Of a stretch of 36,689 bases of DNA, positions 1 through 6,091 are shown in pieces. The stretch covers positions 1 through 36,689 of IMG/VR virus record IMGVR_UViG_3300046718_000243; one strand, written 5' to 3'. The stretch comes from a virus. The notes under the pieces were generated by a model. It was not told where the DNA came from and did not search any database. It saw only the letters and a program-made list of their open reading frames with translations. Positions within the stretch are counted from its first letter, which is position 1. The number at the start of each line of letters is the position of its first letter. Position numbers and translations under genes: made by a program.

Positions 1-2
1 TA

Positions 3-320
3 GCCGTCGAATCTGATTTCGAGCGATGGCTTATCGCCCGCGACTTGGATCCCGACTCGGCCGTGGCGATGGTTCTGGAGGACCCAAGCACCCTAGAGAT
101 GATCTTCAATGCCGGGGCAGCCGAGGAGAGAGAGGCGTGCGCGAAGGTCATGGACGCGAGCGATCCGCCGCAAGATCAGCCGAAGTTCTACCGACAAGAA
201 GTGGATAACCAGACCAAGCTGCTCGCGCGGTGTTGGTACGTCGAAGGCCATGACGACGCGACGATCAAGGGCGCTGCGGCGATCCGCTCCCGCTCCTCGA
301 AAGGCCCGGTGCCCCCGTGA
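3..320 (+). CDS. Hypothetical phage protein, 5'-truncated by the window
   Basis: The reading frame is open from the first bases of the window and reads AVESDFERWLIARDLDPDSA before a possible TTG start at 45, so the true start probably lies upstream and only the C-terminal 105 residues are seen. It is acidic and helical in its first half and ends in a basic Ser/Arg-rich tail. I recognise no family. The stop overlaps the GTG start of the next gene (317) by four bases, the coupling style used throughout this cluster. A short protein starting at TTG 45 remains possible, but the upstream codons look like ordinary coding sequence. Confidence 0.6.
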   Translation, partial: AVESDFERWLIARDLDPDSAVAMVLEDPSTLEMIFNAGAAEEREACAKVMDASDPPQDQPKFYRQEVDNQTKLLARCWYVEGHDDATIKGAAAIRSRSSKGPVPP

Positions 321-580
321 CGCACGACGACGCGAAACGAATCGCGGAGGAGTTCATCTCCGAGCTGGCCTCAAGGCACCCGACCGCGTACAGCGGAATG
401 GACATCGAAGCCGCGCAGTTGGGGCGGGCCTATCTCTCCGTGATCGCGGAGAACGAGCGACTTCGAGGACAGGTCGCCGCCGCTAGAAGTATCGCCGTCT
501 CGATTTCCTATGCCGCTCCTGAGATGGCCGGATTGCACCACCAACGACTGACCGAGGTTCTGGCTGAGGAGAAAGCATGA
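317..580 (+). CDS. Small hypothetical protein, helical
   Basis: An 87-residue protein starting at GTG 317 inside the stop of the previous gene. The N-terminal part (THDDAKRIAEEFISELASRH) is amphipathic and predicted helical. The middle has an AQLGRAYLSVIAENERLRGQ stretch with heptad character, suggesting a short coiled coil. There are no cysteines, membrane segments or known motifs. It ends in an ATGA overlap with the Lar-like gene, whose ribosome-binding site (gaggagaaagc) lies in its last codons. Function unknown; similar small proteins sit in accessory regions of many phages. Confidence 0.65.
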   Translation: MTHDDAKRIAEEFISELASRHPTAYSGMDIEAAQLGRAYLSVIAENERLRGQVAAARSIAVSISYAAPEMAGLHHQRLTEVLAEEKA

Positions 581-936
581 ATAGTCCCGCCCCGCCGCCG
601 GAGACGAGCGCGATGGAGATACTGCCGTGCCCGTGGTGCCGTTCAAACGTGGGCGAATCCATCGTGATCGGATTCACGCGCCGCGAGACTGAGCAGCGAG
701 TGGAGTGCGAGTGCGGGTCTGCCGGTCCCTTTGAGGACAGTTACGCGCACGCTGTCGCGGAATGGAACTCGATCGCCGCTCTCCGCAAGGATCTGGCGGA
801 GGCGCGGGCGAAGCTGGCGGAGGCTACGAGTTGGATCCGCGCGACGTGCTGCCACGACTTCGATGAATCTGGAACGTGTGAATGGTGCGGAATGTCAACC
901 CTGCGCGGAGAACAGAAGGAGACCCCCGATGGCTGA
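577..936 (+). CDS. Lar-like restriction-alleviation zinc protein
   Basis: A 119-residue protein. Residues 15-64 match the Lar/restriction-alleviation zinc-ribbon pattern: LPCPWC with C18 and C21, a second pair C44/C46 followed by G-x-A-GP, then a conserved A-x-x-EWN (W63, N64). Family members are small phage and prophage proteins; Rac-prophage Lar modulates type I restriction, so an anti-restriction role in the infected cell is the obvious inference. After a helical linker (RKDLAEARAKLAEA) a second metal-binding candidate follows (CCHDF...CEWC), which is not part of the usual short family. The start at 577 has a good upstream purine tract; an internal ATG at codon 13 is the alternative. Family call is fairly firm, function is inferred. 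Confidence 0.7.
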   Translation: MNSPAPPPETSAMEILPCPWCRSNVGESIVIGFTRRETEQRVECECGSAGPFEDSYAHAVAEWNSIAALRKDLAEARAKLAEATSWIRATCCHDFDESGTCEWCGMSTLRGEQKETPDG

Positions 937-1117
937 GAAGAAGTGCTACGAATGCGGTGCGCCCGCGCAGACGAAGAAGGATCACCGCCCCGGTGGCTGG
1001 AGTCCGTTCTTCTGTCGAGCGTGTGACGAGAAGCGGATCGCGCGCATCACGGCTGGCTTCGCACAGATATCCGCCGCGTTCGACAAGGCCGAGCAGGAGC
1101 CCCCCGATGCCCCGTAA
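929..1117 (+). CDS. Small zinc-ribbon-like protein
   Basis: A 62-residue protein starting at ATG 929, eight bases inside the end of the Lar-like gene, with a strong ribosome-binding site (gaaggag, 915-921). It opens MAEKKCYECGAPAQTKK and has a second pair FFCRACDEKR, a CxxC...CxxC arrangement typical of one treble-clef or ribbon zinc site, then a helix. The longer frame further upstream is rejected because it runs inside the Lar-like gene in another phase. Possible roles are nucleic-acid or protein binding; the sequence does not decide. Confidence 0.65.
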   Translation: MAEKKCYECGAPAQTKKDHRPGGWSPFFCRACDEKRIARITAGFAQISAAFDKAEQEPPDAP

Positions 1118-1343
1118 GCTCTCGATCGACCCGAAGGACTACGGCGTGGGATGGGCGTGGTGTTATCGCTCAAGCCTCGAACCCCATGAGTGGCGGATGA
1201 AGAACAGCGCGCACATCCACGAGGCGGGTGCTCTATGGGACTCCAATAATCCCAGTAACGGTCGCGCGATCAAGGTGGTCATCGTCCCCGCCTCCGCGTG
1301 GCGCGAGATCACGAGGAAGAAGAAAGGGAGGAAGACGACGTGA
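1107..1343 (+). CDS. Small hypothetical basic protein
   Basis: A 78-residue protein starting at ATG 1107, 11 bases inside the previous gene, behind caggag. The protein is Trp-rich near its start (GVGWAWCYRSS) with a predicted beta-rich middle (AIKVVIVPASAW) and a very basic tail (ITRKKKGRKTT) that could bind nucleic acid. No domain recognised. Its end holds the purine-rich ribosome-binding site (aaagggaggaag) of the next gene, and the two share a GTGA overlap. Confidence 0.6.
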   Translation: MPRKLSIDPKDYGVGWAWCYRSSLEPHEWRMKNSAHIHEAGALWDSNNPSNGRAIKVVIVPASAWREITRKKKGRKTT

Positions 1344-1861
1344 CCTCTCCTGACCGACAGCTCGCGGAGCGCGCGGTGCTGGACGCCGCAAGAGAACTCG
1401 TGAAGCGCAACGCTTGGAGCCGCGTCGAAGACTGCAATCCCAACTTCATCGGTCCCGGAAACGCGCTGCGAACGGCGATCGACGCCCTCGACGCCATCCC
1501 CTCTCCGCCAGAGCCGGGGGCGGGGACGGACCAACTCGCCCGCCTCGAAAGCCGCAGCTATGAAGTGAACAAGCGACTCGACGCGATCGATGAGCGGCAG
1601 CGCACCGTAGACGACGGATGGCTCGACGTGCTGAAGCGCCTCTCCGCCCTCGAACGCCCGCCCGCCGCCGCGAAGCCTGGTGTAACCGCGCAGGACGTGC
1701 TCGAAGTGTTCTCCAAGACACGCTCCGAGGAAGCCGCCGCCATCCGCCTCCAGACGATCAGGGAGTGCGACGCGGCGCTGGAGAAAGCGCTATTCCTAGA
1801 TCCAGCGGTGTATCCAGACTGTGCTCGCGCTGTGCTCGCGCGGATGATGGAGGGGACGTGA
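1340..1861 (+). CDS. Hypothetical coiled-coil protein
   Basis: A 173-residue protein. I chose GTG 1340, which overlaps the previous stop by four bases and follows a strong purine tract (1322-1334); an upstream ATG at 1298 would add 14 very acidic residues translated from that ribosome-binding site. Residues about 65-105 (LARLESRSYEVNKRLDAIDE onward) have strong heptad character, so oligomerisation through a coiled coil is likely. N- and C-terminal parts are helical, with Cys residues near the end but no metal-site pattern. Family not recognised; conserved accessory phage genes of this size commonly pair a coiled coil with short helices. Confidence 0.65.
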   Translation: MTSPDRQLAERAVLDAARELVKRNAWSRVEDCNPNFIGPGNALRTAIDALDAIPSPPEPGAGTDQLARLESRSYEVNKRLDAIDERQRTVDDGWLDVLKRLSALERPPAAAKPGVTAQDVLEVFSKTRSEEAAAIRLQTIRECDAALEKALFLDPAVYPDCARAVLARMMEGT

Positions 1862-2334
1862 TGGCGAAGTTCAGGAAGAAGCCCGTCGTGATCGAGGCCG
1901 AACGCAATAACGGATCATGGAGGCCGATCGTCGAGTGGCTTCAATCGATGGCCGGACAGCGACTCGTGTTCCAGCCTGGGGAGTCGCCGCCGATGGCGCA
2001 GAATGAAGATGGATCGATTGCGATCAGCACGCTCGAAGGGGTGATGCGTGCGGATGTAGGCGACTGGATCATCCGGGGCGTCAATGGCGAGTTCTACCCG
2101 TGCAAACCGGACATCTTCGCGGCAACGTACACGCGGGCCGGCGCGGAGATCGAAGACCTGCGCGACGAGGTGATCGAGCAGGCCCGTGGATGGGCGACTG
2201 TCTACCACTATGATTCGACGGCCAAGGATTTCGGACCGTGGGATCAGCTCCGGCGCGCGGCTATGGCTCTAGCTGAGGCGGAGCGGATTGCATATTGGGA
2301 CGCGAAGAAGGAGACCCCCGATGCCCGAGAGTAA
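1861..2334 (+). CDS. Phage protein of the 'RKKPVVIEA' family
   Basis: A 157-residue protein opening MAKFRKKPVVIEAERNNGSW, the hallmark start of a widespread small phage and prophage family of unknown function. A second hallmark is VGDWIIRGVNGEFYPCKPDI, where family members read nearly the same, followed by F-A-A-T-Y (residues about 60-86). This domain normally ends near residue 90; here it continues into a helical extension with a W-rich segment and a tail that contains the ribosome-binding site for the following start. The ATG at 1861 overlaps the previous stop by one base; GTG 1858 is an alternative in the same frame. Role unknown. Confidence 0.75.
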   Translation: MAKFRKKPVVIEAERNNGSWRPIVEWLQSMAGQRLVFQPGESPPMAQNEDGSIAISTLEGVMRADVGDWIIRGVNGEFYPCKPDIFAATYTRAGAEIEDLRDEVIEQARGWATVYHYDSTAKDFGPWDQLRRAAMALAEAERIAYWDAKKETPDARE

Positions 2335-2383
2335 GCCCGGCCCTGCCGACATCGCGTTCACGGTCAAGGAGCCCACCCCGTGA
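2321..2383 (+). CDS. Possible 20-residue mini-protein
   Basis: ATG 2321 lies directly behind an 18-base sequence identical to that at the start of the zinc protein at 929 (agaaggagacccccgatg). The frame encodes MPESKPGPADIAFTVKEPTP and stops at 2383, overlapping the GTG of the next gene by four bases. Overlaps at both ends and a strong ribosome-binding site argue for translation. The short, proline-rich peptide could equally be only a reinitiation device that hands ribosomes to 2380, or the remnant of a lost gene. No function can be assigned. Confidence 0.35.
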   Translation: MPESKPGPADIAFTVKEPTP

Positions 2384-2637
2384 TCCCTTCCGATCCCGAC
2401 ACATCTGAGCAGCCGCCGTGCGTTGCCCGATGGGTCTACGGCTTCTCAGTTTGGCCGGTCGAGGGGCGCAAGATAGAGCGCGAGGTCTTCGAGTGCTTCG
2501 AGAACCTCAAAGGTCGTATCGAATTCGTCTGGACCGCGCAACATTTCGAGAAGGCCAGGAGCGCGTTGAGCCACTTTGGCCTGGTGATGCACGAGATAAC
2601 GCGCGTCCCATGGAATCAAGAGGAGAACGTGCCGTGA
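2380..2637 (+). CDS. Hypothetical phage protein
   Basis: An 85-residue protein starting at GTG 2380. The N-terminus (MIPSDPDTSEQPP) resembles the PSD-containing starts of the ORFs at 2634 and 3314. The body is a probable alpha/beta fold (RWVYGFSVWPVEGRKIEREV, then two helices). No cysteine motif or membrane segment is seen. It ends with aggagaac ahead of GTG 2634, keeping the coupled layout. No family recognised. Confidence 0.6.
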   Translation: MIPSDPDTSEQPPCVARWVYGFSVWPVEGRKIEREVFECFENLKGRIEFVWTAQHFEKARSALSHFGLVMHEITRVPWNQEENVP

Positions 2638-2705
2638 GTCCCTCCGATCCGACGGCGGCGGGGGACTTCGACGCGCTCGCCGCGTCCGTCAAGGGGGGCG
2701 AGTGA
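2634..2705 (+). CDS. Possible 23-residue mini-protein or gene remnant
   Basis: GTG 2634 follows aggagaac and overlaps the previous stop by four bases. It encodes 23 residues beginning SPSDPTAAGDFDALAA and ending SVKGGE, and overlaps the next start (GTG 2702) by four bases. Its beginning resembles the Ea22-like protein at 3314 (PPSDLTAALEAL), and its end is identical in DNA and reading phase to the end of the gene at 2702. It therefore looks like a truncated or rearranged gene rather than an independent one, although the translation signals are intact. Confidence 0.35.
   Translation: MSPSDPTAAGDFDALAASVKGGE
2678..2702 (+). repeat. 25-bp direct repeat, copy 1
   Basis: The sequence beginning cgccgcgtccgtcaaggggg and ending gcgag at 2702 is repeated exactly at 2968-2992. 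Copy 1 spans the end of the 23-codon ORF and touches the start codon of the gene at 2702. Both copies are read in the same phase as A-A-S-V-K-G-G-E. Confidence 0.85.
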
Positions 2706-3007
2706 AGCGCCACAAGTTCAAGATCCAGCCAACCGCCGGGCCGCGCGGGTTCTCGGCATGGATCCCGCCGAACCCGTACCGCTACATGATGGAATGCTGC
2801 GACTGCGCCCTCGTCCACGAGATCCAGTTCAAGGCGATCAAGACGACCAAGGTGCGCGCGGACGGCATGTTCAAATACAAAGAGTTGCCGAGGACGACGC
2901 ATCGCGTCTTGATGCGCGTGCGCCGAGCAGAAAAGTACACCGAGCGACAGCGCAAGAAGCGCCGAGCCGCCGCGTCCGTCAAGGGGGGCGAGAAGCCGTG
3001 CCGATGA
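2702..3007 (+). CDS. Small basic hypothetical protein in a repeat-bounded cassette
   Basis: A 101-residue protein starting at GTG 2702, with the motif YRYMMECCDCALVHEIQF (paired cysteines followed by DxALVH) that I associate with small phage proteins of unknown function. The second half is rich in Arg/Lys (RRAEKYTERQRKKRRA), suggesting nucleic-acid contact. The C-terminus (ASVKGGEKPCR) is encoded by the second copy of the 25-bp direct repeat, so the gene is bounded by the two copies. The stop overlaps the ATG of the HNH-type gene by four bases. Confidence 0.65.
   Translation: MKRHKFKIQPTAGPRGFSAWIPPNPYRYMMECCDCALVHEIQFKAIKTTKVRADGMFKYKELPRTTHRVLMRVRRAEKYTERQRKKRRAAASVKGGEKPCR
2968..2992 (+). 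repeat. 25-bp direct repeat, copy 2
   Basis: Exact second copy of 2678-2702, 290 bases downstream, inside the 3' end of the gene at 2702 and just before the HNH-type gene. Recombination between the copies would remove the gene at 2702 and leave an intact junction into the HNH-type gene. Confidence 0.85.
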
Positions 3008-3327
3008 AGCGCAGCCGCTATCCCATGAACTGGGAGGCGATGGGGCGTGCCGTGCGCGCCCGCGCCGAACATCGCTGCGAATGCGTCGGCGAGTGCGGCC
3101 TGCATTATGAGCGCCGTTGCGAGGAACTGAACACCAAGCCAGCGAAGTGGGCGAAGGGCAAGGTTGTGCTGACCGTCGCGCACCTCGACCACGATCCCGA
3201 GACGTGCCGCGACCTCGAAAGGCTCAAGGCGATGTGCCAGCGATGCCACCTGCGCTACGACCGAGATTTGCACGCGAAGACAGCGAAGGCGACGCGCGCC
3301 CGAAAGGCTCCCCATGCCCCCCTCTGA
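3004..3327 (+). CDS. HNH endonuclease-like protein
   Basis: A 107-residue protein from ATG 3004 (GTG 2998 is an in-frame alternative). It has the layout of small phage HNH proteins: a cysteine-rich N-terminal knuckle (C25, C27, C31, C39), then VAHLDHDPE (H60, D62, H63), and LKAMCQRCHLRYD with C78-x-x-C81-H82. Family members usually have Asn-Leu just before the MCQ-C-H segment; here the aligned position is Arg73-Leu74, so the middle 'N' of HNH appears substituted. It may be a nicking or homing-type nuclease or a packaging helper, though it is not beside the terminase genes. Overlaps the next gene by 14 bases. Confidence 0.75.
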   Translation: MKRSRYPMNWEAMGRAVRARAEHRCECVGECGLHYERRCEELNTKPAKWAKGKVVLTVAHLDHDPETCRDLERLKAMCQRCHLRYDRDLHAKTAKATRARKAPHAPL

Positions 3328-3670
3328 CCTGACGGCGGCGCTGGAGGCGCTGGAGAGGATGGAGAAGGCGGCGACGCCTGGGCCATGGCTACATCGCTAC
3401 TTCCTCGGGCGCGCGGACTGGCCGGTAGTCATAGCCGAGGGGACCGGACACATCGCCGGGAACATCGACGGTGAAATATCAGACGCCGACGCCGCCCTCA
3501 TCGCCGCCGCCCGCAACTCCTTGCCCATGCTGATCGCGCTGGGAAAGCTCGCCATCGAGGCTGCCGATCTTGTGGCGATGTCGCGCCGCGTCGCCATAGA
3601 TAAACGCATCGAATGGAGCGAGCGTTTCCAGGCACTCGAAGACGCCTTCCCTACTCAGGAGAAAACATGA
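3314..3670 (+). CDS. Ea22-like phage protein
   Basis: A 118-residue protein with the pattern shared by Ead/Ea22-like phage proteins: LERMEKAATPGPW (ATPGPW at residues 20-25), a beta-rich middle (PVVIAEGTGHIAGNI), then a D-A-x-x-I-A-A-A-R motif (DADAALIAAARNSLPMLIAL) and a C-terminal helix. Family members are scattered in accessory and early regions of temperate phages; their role is unknown. The start is 14 bases inside the HNH-type gene with only a weak purine tract. The end carries caggagaaaac, the ribosome-binding site for the 598-residue gene. Confidence 0.7.
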   Translation: MPPSDLTAALEALERMEKAATPGPWLHRYFLGRADWPVVIAEGTGHIAGNIDGEISDADAALIAAARNSLPMLIALGKLAIEAADLVAMSRRVAIDKRIEWSERFQALEDAFPTQEKT

Positions 3671-5463
3671 GCACCGTAACTTTCGCGCTGATGACTCAGG
3701 ACGGGCATAGTCACGCCTACACGCTCACCGCAGCCATTGGCCCCGAGTGGCAGAGGAAGTGGTGCGTCATCGACGAGGGCGTCGTCGGGCTCGGCGTCCA
3801 CGTCTATTTCCGTTCCCTCCCCAACGGCGACACCCAGCTCGGCGTCCGCTTCTCCAACGGCTGCACACGGAGCGACGGAACCGGCTTCAAGGGCCGGCTC
3901 TACTACTCCAGCCTGACGCTCCAGGTGGACGGGGTGACGATCCGCGTCGTGTCGGACGGACTCCATTGCTTCCCGCCGCGCGCGATCCTGGAGCGGCGCT
4001 ACACGATCCACGGCGGCCAGGCCGTGCGCGGATGGGACTATGGCGATGTGTCGATCCCTTCCCCGGCTCCGGCGTTTGGCCCCGCGCGTGAAGCTCTGCC
4101 GCCCGTGGATCGGACGCACTACGCGCAGGCATTCGAGACGATGAACCTCCAGCTCCACGGAGCCCTCGAAGCCGGAACGAAGCTCACGCTCTACCCGTGG
4201 GGCACGAACGGCCCCGCGCCCGCGATCGACCTCCGCACGGACGCCCTCGGCCCGTGGATGCCGGATGGCTACCCCGAAGCTGGAGCGCCCGCAGGCTACG
4301 GCATCGACCTTGCCTTCGGCTGGAGCCAGACCACCGAGGAACTCGACTTCGCCTCGATGGCGCACGAGTGCGCGATGGATCGCAACCCCGTAGCCGCCTA
4401 CGACATCGACACGGGCGCGCAGATCACCTGCACGGACTGGGCAAACAACTACCTCGCGCACGGCCAGCTCGTCGGCTCAAAACTCGAACTCCCCGCATTC
4501 CTCCAAGGCACCTACGGACAATTCTTCTATGCGAACGCGAACCAAGGATCCTCGCCGTACCAAGCGGCGCTTGAGGGATATCAGCCTGACAATTCAGAAC
4601 ACGTCGTGCGGGCTATGCGGCGCGCGTGCGCGCTTGTGGGATGGGCCAACGATCCAATGGCTCTTGATGATCTCACAGCCCTCTTCGAGTACCACCGCAC
4701 GCTCTGGTTCGGCGACCGCGCCGACGACAAAACGCACGCATCGGACGGATCCTACGTCCCGCCGTCACTCTCCGCGCTCTCCTACTTCGTCGCGCTGAAC
4801 GGCCCGCACGGAGCACCCGTGCTGCGATCGTTCGGGTGGATGATGACGCTCGGAGCCTGGGCGAACGCGCCGAAGACCTGGGCGCAGAAGGCGATCGATA
4901 CCTACCTGGGCATGTGCGACAAGTTCGGCATCCCGCAGAGGGAGGCGCACACGCCCTACATCCCGGCCGGCTGGCTTGGGACCCAGCACTTTCACTCGGC
5001 CTACATCCACCACGGAGCCTGGACGCTCTCCAGGGCCGCAGGATGGCGCGAGAGCGACGTGCTCGCCATGATTGACCGCTGGCGCTCCTACGTGCTCAAC
5101 GCGCGCGGGATGCCTCTACAGGAGCGCCCGGACGGGCCGGGGAGCTTCGGGCCTCCGAAGTGGATCTTCACCCAGGGGCCGCAGGGCGAGGTGCCGCAGC
5201 TCACCACGGCAAGCACGAGCGGAGGCGGCTTCCAAGAAGGCGTCCTCGCGGTGCTCGGCCACGGCGCGCAGTCGGCGTTGGAAACAAACGCTGCCGCTGG
5301 AGGCTTAGGCCACGACGAGGTAACACAACGAATGCTCACCTCCGGCCTCGGCGTGGACTTGCCCGCCGCGCGGATCGGCGCGAAGCTGACCCAGATGCGC
5401 TCCCACACGGGCGACCAACAGGGCTTCGCCGCGTACTGGGCGGCGCTGGAGGCGACCACATGA
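3667..5463 (+). CDS. Large protein of unknown family, possibly carbohydrate-active
   Basis: A 598-residue protein from ATG 3667, by far the largest in this cluster. Residues 1 to about 150 are beta-rich (VTFALMTQDGHSHAYTLTAA; LYYSSLTLQVDGVTIRVVSD). The rest is dominated by Trp/Tyr-rich helical segments (PDGYPEAGAPAGYGIDLAFG; HSAYIHHGAWTLSRAAGWRE) resembling the beta-domain plus alpha/alpha-toroid layout of polysaccharide lyases and some glycosidases. I see no signal peptide, no membrane segment and no catalytic signature I can name. Near its end TSGGGFQEGVLAVLGHGAQS is Gly-rich. It is coupled on both sides (ATGA overlaps). It could be a virion depolymerase or another structural protein; the enzyme idea is inference from composition only. 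Confidence 0.7.
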   Translation: MSTVTFALMTQDGHSHAYTLTAAIGPEWQRKWCVIDEGVVGLGVHVYFRSLPNGDTQLGVRFSNGCTRSDGTGFKGRLYYSSLTLQVDGVTIRVVSDGLHCFPPRAILERRYTIHGGQAVRGWDYGDVSIPSPAPAFGPAREALPPVDRTHYAQAFETMNLQLHGALEAGTKLTLYPWGTNGPAPAIDLRTDALGPWMPDGYPEAGAPAGYGIDLAFGWSQTTEELDFASMAHECAMDRNPVAAYDIDTGAQITCTDWANNYLAHGQLVGSKLELPAFLQGTYGQFFYANANQGSSPYQAALEGYQPDNSEHVVRAMRRACALVGWANDPMALDDLTALFEYHRTLWFGDRADDKTHASDGSYVPPSLSALSYFVALNGPHGAPVLRSFGWMMTLGAWANAPKTWAQKAIDTYLGMCDKFGIPQREAHTPYIPAGWLGTQHFHSAYIHHGAWTLSRAAGWRESDVLAMIDRWRSYVLNARGMPLQERPDGPGSFGPPKWIFTQGPQGEVPQLTTASTSGGGFQEGVLAVLGHGAQSALETNAAAGGLGHDEVTQRMLTSGLGVDLPAARIGAKLTQMRSHTGDQQGFAAYWAALEATT

Positions 5464-5726
5464 GCGAGAAGAACCCGATGAAGCTATGGACGCTTCGACC
5501 GAACGCTTCGCCGGGACGCTCCGAGTGGGGTCCGTGGGACCCCTGGTATGACAAGGCATTCGGATTCGTGATTCGTGCAGAGACGGAGGAGCGCGCGCGC
5601 AGCCTGGCGAACGAGAGGTGCGGCGATGAGAAGAAAGTATGGACAGATCCGGCCCTGGCTACGTGCGTCGAGCTTCTTCCGCACGGCGCGGAGGAAGAGA
5701 TCATGCGGGACTTCTGGAGCGCCTAG
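5460..5726 (+). CDS. Small hypothetical phage protein
   Basis: An 88-residue protein starting in the stop of the previous gene. It contains WGPWDPWYDKAFGFVIRAET followed by EERARSLANERCGDEK and WTDPALATCVEL, a layout (FVIRAETEExAR...GDE...W.DP..T.C..L) that I recall from short, widespread phage proteins without known function. Predicted fold is a small beta-alpha-beta unit. It ends two bases before the winged-helix gene. Confidence 0.65.
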   Translation: MSEKNPMKLWTLRPNASPGRSEWGPWDPWYDKAFGFVIRAETEERARSLANERCGDEKKVWTDPALATCVELLPHGAEEEIMRDFWSA

Positions 5727-5728
5727 CC

Positions 5729-6091
5729 ATGAAGCGCCATCCCCCCGAGGAGGTCGATGAGCCGACGATGTTCGACGCGGCTCGGGCTCGATCCACGGAT
5801 CCCGAGACCTCCCATTTCGCAGCCGCGAGCGTCACGAATCAGACCACGATCCGCGCCAAGATCGTCCGCATCCTCATCTCGGCAGAGCTGACGGATGAGG
5901 AGATCCTCGACGGCTTCATCAAGCGCGGCTGGAGCGGAACGCCGTCCGGGGTTCGAACGCGCCGCTGCGAGCTGGTGGAATCCGGCGTCGTCGAGGACAG
6001 TGGGCGACGGCGACTCACCGATGCACGGCGGGAGTCGATCGTTTGGCGCTTGCGGAGCCCGCCAGGGCTTGCTACGGAGGGGCCGTGTTGA
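5729..6091 (+). CDS. Winged-helix DNA-binding phage protein
   Basis: A 120-residue protein with the conserved N-terminal STDPETSHFAAAS motif, a basic helix, and a winged-helix core: ILISAELTDEEILDGF (helix and turn), SGTPSGVRTRRCELVESG (recognition helix; T-P-S-G-x-R-T-R-R is typical), and a wing VVEDSGRRRLTDARRESIVW. This family is common near accessory or late genes of phages and is thought to bind DNA, perhaps as a regulator; its target is unknown. The start ATG 5729 has no strong purine tract, so translation probably depends on coupling to the gene ending at 5726. Confidence 0.75.
   Translation: MKRHPPEEVDEPTMFDAARARSTDPETSHFAAASVTNQTTIRAKIVRILISAELTDEEILDGFIKRGWSGTPSGVRTRRCELVESGVVEDSGRRRLTDARRESIVWRLRSPPGLATEGPC

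Noticed and set aside
1298-1339. ATG 1298 as start of the coiled-coil protein
   Set aside because: The extra residues are a purine-tract translation (EEEEREEDD) from the ribosome-binding site of the coupled GTG at 1340.
5944-5962. ggttcgaac-like T-arm, possible tRNA
   Set aside because: The flanking bases do not form a T-stem and no acceptor, D or anticodon arms can be drawn; it codes the conserved recognition helix of the winged-helix protein.
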